Shown here in pieces: positions 12,010 through 23,648 of a stretch of DNA of 64,000 nucleotides. The stretch's first letter is position 1; every line of letters begins with the position of its first letter. The notes under the pieces were generated by a model, which searched no databases, was not told the DNA's origin, and was given only the letters and a program-made list of their open reading frames with translations. The position numbers and the translations under genes are program-made. This stretch comes from Rallus limicola (lineage: Eukaryota > Chordata > Aves > Gruiformes > Rallidae), in assembly GCA_022605955.1 (NCBI GenBank), contig JAKCOZ010000006.1, forward strand, positions 434,001 through 498,000. The letters run 5' to 3'.

Positions 12010-15000
12010 TCATTGTCTCCTGCTTCTCCCTGCAGAGGAGAGAAAAGAGACACAGTTGCAGCCTGGGCCCTCTGGTGGGACCCCCAGGCAGCAGCCCCTC
12101 CCCAGCCAGCAGGCAGGGATACCCAAAGCGGGCAGCAAACAGGTGGAGAGTCTGGGGCTGGAGCTGGGGGTCTCCCCAGCACTCACCAGTTGCCCTGGCG
12201 TTCTCTGTTCCTCCAGTTGCTTGGGAAGAACCTGATGAGGGACGAGACATGAGTCAGAGGCTGGCAGCCCCCAGCACAGCCCCGGGTCAGGGCTGCTGTG
12301 GGGTGTCAGCCCTTTGCAGGGTGCTTGGTGCTGGGGTCACTCACCGCTCGGCTGCTCTGGATCGACTCTCGCCGTGCTCTTCCCACACTTCTCCCACCAA
12401 CACTTCTGTAAGACCCCCAGAACATGGGTGAGTGTGGAGCAGCTCCCAGCCCCATGCTACAGTCCCCCGTGCTCCCCCCACACCTCTCCATTTCATGACA
12501 CTGACCTGCTCTTGAGGCATCTCTCCTGGCAGCTCGAGAGGGGGGTCTTGGTCATGGGCTGACCCCGGCTCTGTCACCGGTCCCTCAAGAGCTCGATGGG
12601 TCTGGAGGGCTCGAGATCTGCTGCGAGCCTCCAGCTGCACCATCCCACCGGGTCTGGACTCCAGGAAGGAGTCAAGAGAAACCGACCTGCTGCCCAACAG
12701 AGAGCCCAGGGAGACCATGGAGCCCAGCAGAGTACGAGGGGACAGGCCCCTCATGGTCATCCTCTGCTGGCTCTGGAGGGCTCGCGATGGGATGCGAGCT
12801 TCCTGCTCCCCCATCGCACCAGGCCTGGGCTCTGGGAATGACTCGAGGGATGCAGATATGCTGTCCAAGAGAGAGCCCAGGGACAGCATGGAGCCCAGCA
12901 GAGCATGTGGGGACAGGCGCGTCATGCTCCTTGTCTCCTCGATCTCCCTGCAGAGTAGGAGAGAGAAGAGACCCAGTTGCAGCCTGGCCTCTCTGGTGGG
13001 ACCCCAGGGCAGCAGCTTCTCCCCAGCCAGCAGGCAGGGCTGCCCAATGTGGGCAGGGGCAGGGCACAGGCTGACGCGGAGGCAGGAGCTGGGGGTCTCC
13101 CCAGCACTCACCACATGTCCTGGGGTGCCACAGGCTTCTCTGCACCTCCAGTTGCTCGGGAAGAACCTGATGAGGTATGAGGAGTAAGTCAGAGGCTGGC
13201 AGCCCCCAGCATAGGGGCTGTCCTTGCCCACATTGGGGCATTGCCGTGGGGTGTCAGCCCTTTGCAGGGTGCTTGGTGCTGGGGTCACTCACAGCTCGGC
13301 CGCTCAGGATCGACTCTCGCCGTGCTCTTCCCAAAGTTCTTCTTACAAAAATTCTGCAACATACCCAGAATGTGAGTGAGTGTTGAACAACTCCCAGCCT
13401 CATGCTACAGTCCCCCGTGCTGCCCCCACACCTCTCCATTTCATGACACTGACCTGCTCTTGGGGCATCTCTCCTGGCTGCTCCAGAGTGGGGTCTTGGT
13501 CAAGGACTGACCCCGGCTCTGTCACCGGCCCCTCAAGAGCTCGATGGGTCTGGAGGGCTCGAGATCGGCTGCGAGCCTCCAGCTGCACCATCCCACCGTG
13601 TCTGGACTCCAGGAAGGAGTCAAGAGACACCGACCTGCTGCCCAACAGAGAGCCCAGGGAGACCATGGAGCCCAGCAGAGTACGAGGGGACAGGCCCGTC
13701 ACGGTCATCCTCTGCTGGCTCTGGAGGGCTCGCGATGGGTTGCGAGCTTCCTGCTCCCCCATCGCACCAGGCCTGGGCTCTGGGAAGGAACTGAGAGATG
13801 CAGATATGCTGCCCAGGAGAGAGCCCAGAGAGACCATGGAGCCCAGCAAACCACATGGGGACAGTTGCCTCAAGCTCCTTGTCTCCTCGATCTCCCTGCA
13901 GTGTGGGAGAGAGAAGAGATCCAGTTGCAGCCTGGCCTCTCTGGTGGGACCCCGAGGCAGCAGCTCCTCCCCAGCCAGCAGGCAGGACTTCCCAAATGTG
14001 GGCAAGGACAGGGCACAGGCTGAGGCTGAGGTAGGAGCTGGGGGTCTCCCCAGCACTCACCACATGTCCTGGGGTGCCGCGGGCTTCTCTGCACCTCCAG
14101 TTGCTCGGGAAGAACCTGATGAGGGGTGAGACACAAATGAGTGTCTGGAAATCCCCAGTATAGCCCCATGTCTGGGATACCGTGGGGTGTCAGCCCTTTG
14201 CAGGGCACTTGGTGCCGGGGTCACTCACCACTTGGCTTCTCCAGATGGACTCTCGCCTTGCTCTTTCCACACCTCTTCTTCCGACACTTCTGTAAGATAC
14301 CCAGAACAACGTTGAGTGTGGAGCAGCTCCCAGCCCTATGCTACAGACCCCCATGCTGTCCCCACACCACTCCATGTCATGACATGGTGCAGTGCAGTGT
14401 GGTGGACAGTACCAGTCACCTACCTTGAGTCGCCTGGCAGAAGGCTGCACTTCCCTGGGGCTGGACTTAGGAAAGGATTCGAGACACGCGGATCCGCTGT
14501 CTGAGAGGGAGTCCAGGGAGCCCATGGAGCTCTGCGGGGCACGTGGGGACTGGCGCTTCCCGCTCACTGTCTCCTTGTTCTCCCTGCAGAGGAGGAGAGA
14601 GAAGGGACCACCTGCAGCCTGGGCCCTCCTGTGGGACCCCCGGGCAGCACCCTTTCTGCAGCCAGCAGGCAGGGCTGTCCAAAATGAGTAGGGGCAGGGC
14701 ACAGGCTGAGTCTGGAACAGGAGCTGGGGGTCTCCCCAGCACTCACCACATGTTCTTGGGTGCCGCAGCCTTCGCTGTTGCTCCAGTTGCTTGGGAAGAA
14801 CCTGAGGAGGGACGAGACCAAGTGAGTGGCTGGCAGCCCCCAGCACAGCCCCGGTGTCTGAGCTGCCTTCAGGTGTCAGCCCTTTACAGGGTGCTCACAG
14901 CTGGGATCACTCACAGCTTGGCTGCTCTGGATCGACTCTCGCCTTGCTCTTCCCAAATATCTTCTTCCACCAGTTCTGCAAGACCCCCAGAACATGGGTG

Positions 15001-16723
15001 AGTGTGGAGCAGCTCCCAGCCCTATGCTACAGACCCCCATGCTCCCCCCCCACACCACTCCATGTCATGACATGGTGCAGTGCAGTGTGGTGGACAGTAA
15101 CAGTCACCTACCTTGAGTCGCCTGGCAGAAGGCTCCACTTCCCTGGGGCTGGACTCGGGGAAAGATTCGAGACACGCGGATCCGCTGTCCGAGAGGGAGT
15201 CCAGGGAGCCCATGGAGCTCTGCGGGGCACGTGGGGACTGGCGCTTCCCGCTCACTGTCTCCTTGTTCTCCCTGCAGAGGAGGAGAGAGAAGGGACCACT
15301 TGCAGCCTGGGCCCTCCTGTGGGACCCCTGGGCAGCAGTCCCTCCCTGGCAGGCAGGCAGGGATACCCAAAATGGGCAGAGCATAGGTAGAGAGTCTGGA
15401 GCAGGAGCTGGGGGTCTCCCCAGCACTCACCACATGGTCTCGGGTGCCGCAGGCTTCTCCGTTGCTCCAGTTTCTTGGGAAGAACCTGATGAGGGACGAG
15501 ACGTGTGTCAGAGGCTGGCAGCCCCCAGCACAGCCCCTGTCAGGGCTGCCGTGGGCTGTCAGCCCTTTGCAGGGCGCTCGGTGCCGGGGTCACTCACCGC
15601 TCGGCTGCTCGGGATGCACTCCCGCCTTGCTCTTCCCAAACATCTTCTTCTTCCCACACTTCTGCAAGAACCCCAGAACAAGGCTGAGTGTGCAGCAGCT
15701 CCCAGCCCTGTGCCACAGTCCCTCATGCTCCATCCAACCACTCCATGTCATGTCACACTGCAGCACAGTGTGGTGCTGAGGAACAGTCACCTACCTTGAG
15801 CCTGCTGGGAGAAGCCTCCACTTCTTCCCTTGCGCTGGTCTCAGGGAAGGAGTCCGGAGACATGGAGACCTTGGTCTCCTCATTCTCCCTGCTGAGGAGG
15901 ACAGAGAAGGGACCCAGTTGCAGCCTGGCCCCACTGATGGGACCCTCCCCCTTTCCCCCACCCCCAGGCAGCAGCCCCTCCCAAGCCAGCAGGCAGGGCT
16001 CCCAAGGTGGGTAGAGACAGAGCACAGGCAGTGAGTGTGGGGCAAGAGGTGGGGGTCTCCCCAGCACTCACCACATGGTATCGGGTGCCGCAGGCTTGTC
16101 TACTCCACCAGTTACTTGGAAAGAACCTGAGGAGAGACGAGACCAAGTGAGTGTCTGGCAGCCCCCAGCACAGCCCCGTGTCAGGGCTGCCGTGGGCTGT
16201 CAGCCCTTTGCAGGGCGCACGGTGATAGGGTCACTCACAGCTCGGCTGGTCAGGATCAACTCTCGAATGGGTCTTTCCAAACCTCTTCCTCCAACACTTC
16301 TGCAAGACCCCCAGAACGTGGGTGAGTGTGCAGCAGCTCCCATCCCCTTGCCACCGTCCCCCATGCTCCCCCAACACCACTCCATGTCAGGACATGGTGC
16401 AGCACAGTGTGGTGCAGAGGAAGAGTCACCTACCCTGAGTCTCGCCTTGCTGATCCCGTACCCCTTCCTCCAACGCCTCTTCCCGTGCTTCCTCCTCCAA
16501 CGCCTCTGCAAGACCCCCAGACAGTTCGTGACATGGGAGCAGCTCCCGGCCACCCACACCCCCCCGACACCAGCCCATGTCGGGACACGGCACGGCTCAG
16601 TGCGCCGCAACGTTCCCTTACCCTGAGCCTCCTGGCCCATTGAAAGGTGGTGAGGAACCTGATGTACAGCCCCAGCATCATGACTGGGAGCACATCAGCC
16701 AGGGAGATGCCGAAGCACCCCAT
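12010..16723 (-). CDS. Unrecognised multi-cassette gene, about 20 exons, 726 codons
   Basis: I do not recognise this gene. Exon 1 (16723-16622) starts in a good context (GCCATGG) and encodes a hydrophobic stretch, ISLADVLPVMMLGLYIRFL, a probable membrane anchor. Exon 2 (16505-16434) is very basic (RRWRRKHGKRRWRKGYG). Then three-exon cassettes K, S, E follow. K: 16299-16239, 15661-15598, 14975-14915, 14289-14229, 13353-13293, 12405-12345. S: 16126-16072, 15485-15431, 14801-14747, 14115-14061, 13166-13112, 12231-12187. E: 15888-15795, 15271-15112, 14583-14424, 13895-13454, 12947-12506, 12029-12010. K encodes a KCxKKxFGKSxARVDPEQPS-like peptide, S an SSxATGGxEKPAAP peptide, and E a Ser-rich acidic peptide (SMGSLDSLSDSGSACLESF). 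Every joint is GT-AG and phase-compatible, with no internal stop. The last S exon is 45 rather than 55 nt, shifting the last E exon to an early TGA (12012-12010). Exon structure is directly visible; expression and function are unknown. Confidence 0.68.
12185..16330 (-). repeat. Tandem three-exon cassette array, six units
   Basis: Six imperfect genomic units of about 640-930 bp repeat exons and introns together, so they arose by tandem duplication of genomic DNA. Units 2 and 3 share near-identical E exons of 160 nt. Units 4 and 5 share E exons of 442 nt, which are themselves an internal doubling of an LSPxxLLGSMxSLGSLL module. Unit 1 has a shortened 94-nt E exon and unit 6 a shortened S exon. 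The very similar pairs 2/3 and 4/5 suggest recent duplication or gene conversion. Confidence 0.8.
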
Positions 16724-16904
16724 GGCTATGGCTGGTGTCCACCTGTGTCACTCGGGTCACCAAGGAGCTCCGAGATCTCCAGGAACCGCACAACCAACAC
16801 ACCCACTGGCAATGGCTGAGGCCGCAGTCTGCAGTGACACCGACAGACTACAGTGTCCAGTGCCAACTGCCCTGCGCCCCTCACACCTGTCCAGCAACCA
16901 CACA

Positions 16905-17012
16905 CCCCCTTGGTGACATCACGGGCACGCTGAGCCCTCATTGGTGCTGAGCCCTCATTGGTGCTGAGCCCTCATTGGTGCCCTCAGATGCAGGCAGAAC
17001 GTTGATTGGATA
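16905..17012 (-). promoter_or_regulatory. Candidate promoter with CCAAT triplet and CRE-like site
   Basis: Upstream of the cassette gene ATG (16723) there are three perfect tandem 17-bp units at 16929-16945, 16946-16962 and 16963-16979, each carrying an inverted CCAAT box (ATTGG on the plus strand). A fourth ATTGG lies in GTTGATTGG near 17002. A CRE-like TGACATCA lies at 16914-16921. Distances to the ATG are about 195-280 bp. Such CCAAT plus CRE layouts are common in TATA-less promoters, including germline ones; use here is inferred. Confidence 0.5.
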
Positions 17013-17095
17013 AATCCGCTGTCACTCCAAGGCATCCCACAGCCAGTGCAGACAGATGCAAGGGGCTCAGGGGGGCTTGAAAGTCTCCCTGGACA

Positions 17096-17290
17096 TAGAA
17101 TCATAGAACCATAGACTGGTCTGGGTTGGAAGGAACCCCAAGGATCATACGGTTCCAACCCCCTGCCACAGGCTGGGACACCAACCTCCAGGCCTGGAGC
17201 TACACAACATTGCCCAGGGCCCCAACCAACCTGGCCTTGAACACCTCCAGGGACAGGGCACCCACCCCCTCTCTGGGCAGCCTGTTCCAG
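17096..17290 (-). mobile_element. CR1 3' fragment, antisense
   Basis: ATAGAATCATAGAACCATAG, then TCTGGGTTGGAAGG and CTCTCTGGGCAGCCTGTTCC are the reverse complement of a CR1 3' end. Confidence 0.85.
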
Positions 17291-17307
17291 CCTCTCCCTA
17301 CTCTCTC

Positions 17308-17467
17308 TTACTTTTTAAAAGGGTAGATAATGGCAGGACAAGGGGGAATGGATTCAAGCTGAAGGAAGGAAGGTTTAAATGGGCTATTAGGAGGAAGTTC
17401 TTTCCAGAGAACCTTTCTGTGATCCTCTTGACCCTTTCCAAACCCAGACTAGTCTATGATTCTATAA
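17308..17467 (+). mobile_element. CR1 3' fragment, sense
   Basis: TTTTTAAAAGGGTAGATAAT through GGAGGAAGTTCTTTCC to a TATGATTCTATAAAG end. It lies back-to-back with the antisense fragment at 17096-17290, so these are two insertions. Confidence 0.8.
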
Positions 17468-20429
17468 AGAAAACTAATTGATTACTACTACAACTACACA
17501 CCCAGTGAACCAGAGTCGGGTGATGAGAAGTGCAGCCAGATCTTCAAGCACCTTCCCCCCACCACTCCCTTCTTAGCAGACTTAAACTTCGCAGACTCGA
17601 CATGGCCTGGGGAGGGGCAGGGAATGGGGGGTGGGGGTTTTCAGTCAGTTCCTTTTTAGCTGGGTGTGGGGGGCAGATTACACGTGTGTCCCCCCACACA
17701 CACACACACACATACACACCCTTCCCCTGCAGCAACATGGGGTCCCACCCACAGCAGACAGTCCTCCACCAACTTCTCCAGCATGAGTCCTTTCTATCAG
17801 GGAGTCATCTCCTCACCATAGGCCTCAGCACAGCTCCCACCATGGGGTGCTGACCTTCAGGCCCAGACCACCTCATGTATTTCGGACACTTTTACAAGCC
17901 ATGGGAAAACTTAAGAGTCATTCAAGCCGTGCTCTTCTGCCTGCTTTCACCAGCACGCAGTCAGACACCTGGGAGAGGTGGGGGGGACGGTAAGAAACCA
18001 CCTTGGCAAAGGTGGCACTCCCAGAGGCATAATGCAAACTATCAGACCATCCAAACAATATAATAAAAATAATCCTTAGGATTACTCCTGCAAATGTATG
18101 CTTTTGGAGGTTTTCAGGTAAAATGGAACACTTTCTGAACCTACCCAACTTCACACTCTGCAGAAAACGGAGCAGTTCCAAGGGAGAACTAGGCAAAAAA
18201 AGTGGTATTGAAGACAAATCTAGAAGTCATCTGCAGAGCTTGGACAGTGAGGATTTTAAAAAGCTATACAATCTATTCTCAGTTCATTGATCAAAGATCT
18301 GCTAGCATGAAAAACATTGCAAAGCAATCTCTTCCTTCAGCTTGAGATGAACAGTAATGTTTTGACCATACAAATTAACTACGAGGCAGTGAGATGTACC
18401 CCAGTTCTTGTGCAAACCTTAGCAGCAAAGCCCAACTCTGAGCCTCCTTGCACATTTTCCAGTGGAACCATCCTGACTCTCCATATACCCTACAGAAATG
18501 AATGCAGCAGGATACAGAAACACCAGGACTGACCCAGGCAGAGTGAAATCAAGGAGCCTGGCACAGAATTCACGGAGGAGACAGGAGCTGCTGGATGGTA
18601 GCGAGAAGTCTAATGAAAAAACATCATTCAAGGCAAAATGTGCAGAAGCCCAAAGGTCACAGTGAGTGTGAACTAGAACTGCAGGCACAGTAACTAGTTC
18701 CTCAGGGAGTGACTCTAGGGCAGTGATAAGCAAGCACGTACAATCAAATGCATCCTGACTTCCAAAGCTGAGATTGCTCGGCTGTGTAGCCACATGGGGA
18801 GAGCAGTTACTAGGAAAGGGTATTTGCATGACCATCCCTACGTTTACTGCTGCAGTTGCAAGATATGCTGCCTGGAAGGCAGGAAAGGGAAACAACATGA
18901 ACTTCATCTTTCTCAGCCCAGCAAAACTGGCCCCAGCTACTTTTGGAGTTCTTCTCAAGCACTCATTTCCCATTGCCAACCTTCTCCTCTCAGAAAAAAA
19001 AAAAAAAAGGGGGCGTGGGGGCATGTTTCTACAGAGACCTTACCAAATTCTCTCTCTGATAGTAACCCCATTAGGAGCCATTACAAGGAGATGCATTTTA
19101 CCCTTACTTGAGGTGACTGCAGGTGCTTTAACACAAGCCCAGTGCTTCCTACCTAATGCTACAAAGACAATTTCCCCAATAAGCACAGGAATAAACTTCC
19201 TCATAAATAAGGGCATTGTGAATACCAAAAGCAAATTATCTATCAACAGAACCTTAGACCTTTCAAATATACACTCACGTTTAAAATGCTTCTCACGTAC
19301 AGCTTGCTGGGATCAAACCCTTGCCCACAGATGTGCTTCTGTCAATATTCTCAGGGAAAAAAATCTGGGAGTATGAGAGAAGAAGGTAGGGATTATTTCT
19401 TTTCCCAAAGAGTCAAACTACACATTTGCATAGATACTCAACGTGAGGTTTTGAAGTAGACAGTACCTCTTGAGCCACCAGTTAAAACAGAGTCAGAGAG
19501 ATTCAACAGGGCCTTCTTTCAGTATCAGATATTCTACCTTGGTTATTGCAAAGCAGCGGGACAAGATCAGCCACATAACTGAAAAGCAGGTTATAAACTG
19601 CTTGCATGTCAAAACTGGTGTCTCCCCACAGTTAACTGAAGACTGTAACCCAACTGCAGGTTTATGCTACTGCAGGATTGAATTTCTGGAAAAGGATGAT
19701 GAAGCTAGCTGGCTGCATCACCTTTGGTATCTCTCGAGGCAGCAAAGCTGAAAGGACAGGACTTCTGAGCTATTTCTCTATAGCTGGAGGTGACATGCCC
19801 AAGGCAAAGGTGCTGACAAACCATAGAGCCATCCATGTTGCACCATTCTTGATCAATTTAAAGCATCTCTGCCTGAAGGAAGCACTTTCCACAGTCTTAA
19901 ATGAACTTAAAATGCAAGCTAGGAAAAGCATTGCCTATAATACCAACAGGAGGGGTTTTTTAACTCAATGACTAAGATTAACCAATTTCAGTGCCAATTA
20001 CAAAATTCCTTTTAGCTTAAACTCATTCAACTCCCTTATGCCTTAACATTCCTGGGGCTACATGATCAGTGTGCAACTTCTTCTACTGAACCAATCAGCC
20101 TCAACAGAACTTCAGCTCAACATTTTCACAAGAGGACCCTCTCCCTTTCACGAAGGGCATCAGGAGTCGCCCCACAACTCTGTAAGGTGCTGTTAGACTT
20201 TTGTGTAGCTGGGTTCTGCTGAAGGAGTGGGGCTGCAGAGATGGCACCTACAAGAAGCAGCCAGAAGCTCTCTGCAGGCCCCACAGAGCAAACACCAGCC
20301 GGCTCAAGGCCGGAGTCGCTGCTGACCAAGGCCAAGTCCCTCAGCAACGGTCACAGCGCCCCTGGGAATCACAGTGAGGAGAAAAAAACTCAAGCAGCTG
20401 CTTTTTTCCACAAGAGAAGAGAGTGAGAT
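17468..20429. other. Intergenic stretch with no supported gene
   Basis: Scattered open frames (the longest about 200 codons, near 18419-19376 on both strands) overlap each other and lack convincing splice context or family match. An A-run lies at about 18992-19006. Confidence 0.5.
17694..17720 (+). repeat. CA dinucleotide run
   Basis: Short CACACA tract just after a C-rich stretch. Confidence 0.85.
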
Positions 20430-21170
20430 GTAAGAAGCCATGCAGACACCAAGGTCAGTGAAGATGGGGGGTAAGTGAAGATGACCGTGCAGACACCAAG
20501 GTCAGTGAAGGTGGGGGGAAAGAAGATGCTCCAGGTGCCAGGGAGAAAGATGCCCCTGTAGCCCTGGAGAAACCCATGGTAGAGCAGATGTCCCACCACA
20601 GCCCACGGAAGAGGATGGGGAGCAGAGACCCCACCTGCAGCCTGTGAAGAGGCCCCACGCTGGAGCAGGTAGAGACATACAGAGGACGCTGTGACCCGCA
20701 TTGTATCGAGCCCCTGCCAGCACCTGCAGCCCGTGCAGAGAGACAGAGACACAGAGATGAGCGAGGGAGAGAGATCTGCGCCGGAGCAGGTTTGCTGGGG
20801 GGGCTTGTGACCCATGGGGAAGCAGGCTGGGGCAGGCTGGCCCTGAGAGACTCAGATGTTCTATGATTTATGACAGCTCACCAGAGCAGTGACCCACGCT
20901 GGGGCAGCTGGTGAAGAGCTGAAGCTCCATAGGAAAGGACTCACATTGCAGAAGTTTGTGAAGGACTGTCTGCCATGGGTGGGACCCCACAGTGCAGCAG
21001 GGGAAGGCTGTGAGGGAAGCCACCCCCCACCCACCCCTCCCCAGCTAAGAAGGAAACCAACTTGTGAGGAACTGACTGAAACTTGTAGGAAGAGATGAAA
21101 CAAGATTTATTGTAGTTACTGTGTGGCCAGACCGTTCCTGACAGTAAGGAAGCTTAAAAAAAGTCTGGGC
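20430..21170 (+). mobile_element. LTR-like avian interspersed repeat (tentative)
   Basis: A GC-rich stretch of loosely repeated phrases (CACCAAGGTCAGTGAAG, GCCTGTGAAGAGGCC, CCCACGCTGGAGCAGG) resembles LTRs of avian ERVL-type elements as I recall them. Bases 20885 onward recur at 61222. No terminal boundary was confirmed. Confidence 0.4.
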
Positions 21171-22535
21171 AGCTCCCAGAAGCAAACCTGCCAAACAGCA
21201 GACAAATGAAGAAGGGACATCCCCCTTAATCCAATCACTTGGATTAAGAAAATAGAGGCAGGACCTGATGTAAAAAAACATGGGAAGAAACTAGTCAAGA
21301 AGCAAGAGCAATAGGAAACAAAGAAGAAGAAGAGGTAGAGGTTGAACCCTGAAGTACAGAACCTTTTTCCACCTTCAGCTGCAACCCTCACATGTGCCAT
21401 TACTACACCCACCTTTTCCTTGTGGTCTCCCACTGCAGTTTCCAAGGAAGAGCTGAGAAGATGCCCATTGGTTTACTGCATTCATTGTGCCAGCCTTCCA
21501 TTGCATTTCCTCAACCCTCAACAGAGGTCCACAGTGCAGGAGACTACTGGTTATCATCAGCAACACAATTCACTGAGGTTCTAGTCCAAAACTCCAGGAA
21601 ATTGCCCAGCTCCTGGTGAATTTTGCATTCTGAAAGATGGAAATGATCCTGGAAATAAAAATACACCTCTGAGTAAGGATTGCAACAAAGCACTGGGTTC
21701 CATGCACCATCCACACTGCCTTTGTGCTTCCACCCAAACTCCCATCTCTCTCCTGGCACTCATCTCGTGACAAGCTGTTTGAGAAGCTCTTAGTTCCACT
21801 GTGGTGCAAGAAGGTTCATGGACTCAAAAGCCCTCCATGTCTCTCACCTGCCTCTAAGCACCTTAGTGGCAAGGCAGGAATCCCATTACTACAGTCTTTC
21901 ACTACCTGCATGGCAAAGTAAGAGCTACATGGGGGAAGCTGAGGGGGGAAGGATTCCTTTTCTGCTGAGGCAGCAGAGATTGTGCTATTCCAAAACTCCA
22001 GTAAATTACTGCCCAGGAAATTAGTTTCCATATAAATTCTGGCAAAAAAAACCCGCCCCAAAGAAATCAAGACTGGCTTTATGCTAATGTCCATGTATTT
22101 GTTGGAAATGAGTGATTTGCTTAAATCAGATTTTTAACAGTCAAAGCAAAACTATCAATGCAAATCAGGAAACTTAAATAATCTTCCTCCTACTGAATGT
22201 AATTCTGCCCAGTTTCACTGCTAGGGAAGTTACTTCAGCTCTGACAAAGACAGGGGATTATAAAGGACATCTATACTGGAAGTCCATAGCGCTGAATTAG
22301 TAGGGAATAAACATTAAGTGTTGAGCTAAAGCACCGACTGAAACTCCACTTCTAATAAATCCTGGAATAAATGTCTCATGTAGCACAAGTATGGATGCAC
22401 AGTTGGATTTGCAGATGGGCATCTCTTTAGACTTCAAAATTTGCAGACATCTTCCTCTCTGCACTGCAATGTAGGCAATTTGCAGAAAGTTACTGTGGGT
22501 GCAGAATGAGGGACCAAGGCAAATTGCAATTTCAC

Positions 22536-22540
<5 letters not shown>

Positions 22541-22586
<46 letters not shown>
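22541..22586 (+). repeat. TA/TG dinucleotide microsatellite
   Basis: Short TATATA lead followed by about 20 TG units; the D2 counterpart is at 62761-62816, where one TA interrupts. Confidence 0.95.
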
Positions 22587-22587
<1 letters not shown>

Positions 22588-23356
22588 TTAGCAACTTCAA
22601 CGAAAGGTGCCAAGTACCTTAGAGGTTACACTGTCCTTACAGTCGTTGTGGAGAGATGCCAGGATAAAAGCCCCTGTCTCTCAGCAGTGATAAGCTCTGG
22701 GGCACTGTTGGGTTTCTTCCCACTTTTGCTGGCTGGCTGATGAGAATGAGGCGATGTAGGAACGGACCGATCAGTAACAGGCACAGTTCTGAGTTCCTGC
22801 TTTTGCGACAGAGCTCAGTGTTACAGCTGCCTTTCAATGGAATAGAGCTGCATAAAACAAGGCCAACTTTTTCCTACACAACAACAACAGACAGGTTAAC
22901 TAACACTTAAGTTCTAAAGAGCATCTTAAACTAACCCACATGTAGAGGTCTCCAGCTGCATAAAGCCAGACTGCAATACACCAGCGATGGTCCTTCAGAA
23001 TACCAAGTAAATTGGGCAAGAATCCCTGTGTCCCATAAATCCATCCACTGAAATCAGTGGAAACTGACAGCCTTTTGCTCATGATTTGTACATAACAAAG
23101 TCTGTTTATGTAAATTTACCTCTTCAGGATGCCACAGAGGAAGAAGCAAAGCAGAAAATGGATTCTTAAGACTAGAACATCACCTGCTGAAGGCACAGCA
23201 GGAAGTAGAATTCAGACACAAATCTTCTGATCCCAGAACAAAACAGACATCACCTTCAGTAACTTCATGGCTTGTCCATGCAAGCACATATGTGCCATTG
23301 TTTTTCTTTTAAGAGTAGATGTAGGCTGAAAACTGAAATGCTGAGATTGGGGGAAA

Positions 23357-23648
23357 AAAGGAAGGAAGGAAGGAAGGAAGGAAGGAAGGAAGGAAGGAAG
23401 CAAGCAAGCAAGCAAGCAAGCACGCAAGAAAGCAAGCACGCAAGAAAGCAAGCAAGCAAGAAAGCAAGCAAGCAAGAAAGCAAGCAAGCAAGAAAGCAAG
23501 CAAGCAAGAAAGCAAGCAAGCAAGAAAGCAAGCAAGCAAGAAAGCAAGCAAGCAAGAAAGAAAGCAAGCAAGAAAGAAAGCAAGCAAGAAAGAAAGCAAG
23601 CAAGAAAGAAAGCAAGAAAGAAAGCAAGCAAGCAAGAAAGAAAGAAAA
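23357..23648 (+). repeat. Compound GGAA / GCAA / GAAA tetranucleotide array
   Basis: About 11 GGAA units grade into GCAA runs interspersed with GAAA in a higher-order GCAAGCAAGAAA pattern. The 120-195-codon frames across it are repeat artefacts. Absent from block D2. Confidence 0.97.

Noticed and set aside
12341..13288. Single 315-codon minus-strand frame
   Set aside because: It is the long E exon of cassette 5 plus read-through into flanking introns; the spliced model explains it better.
18419..19376. Overlapping frames of about 200 codons on both strands, one with a hydrophobic stretch (PAFQAAYLATAAVNVGM) that faintly recalls sideroflexins
   Set aside because: No flanking splice sites or second matching exon; similarity too short to name a gene.
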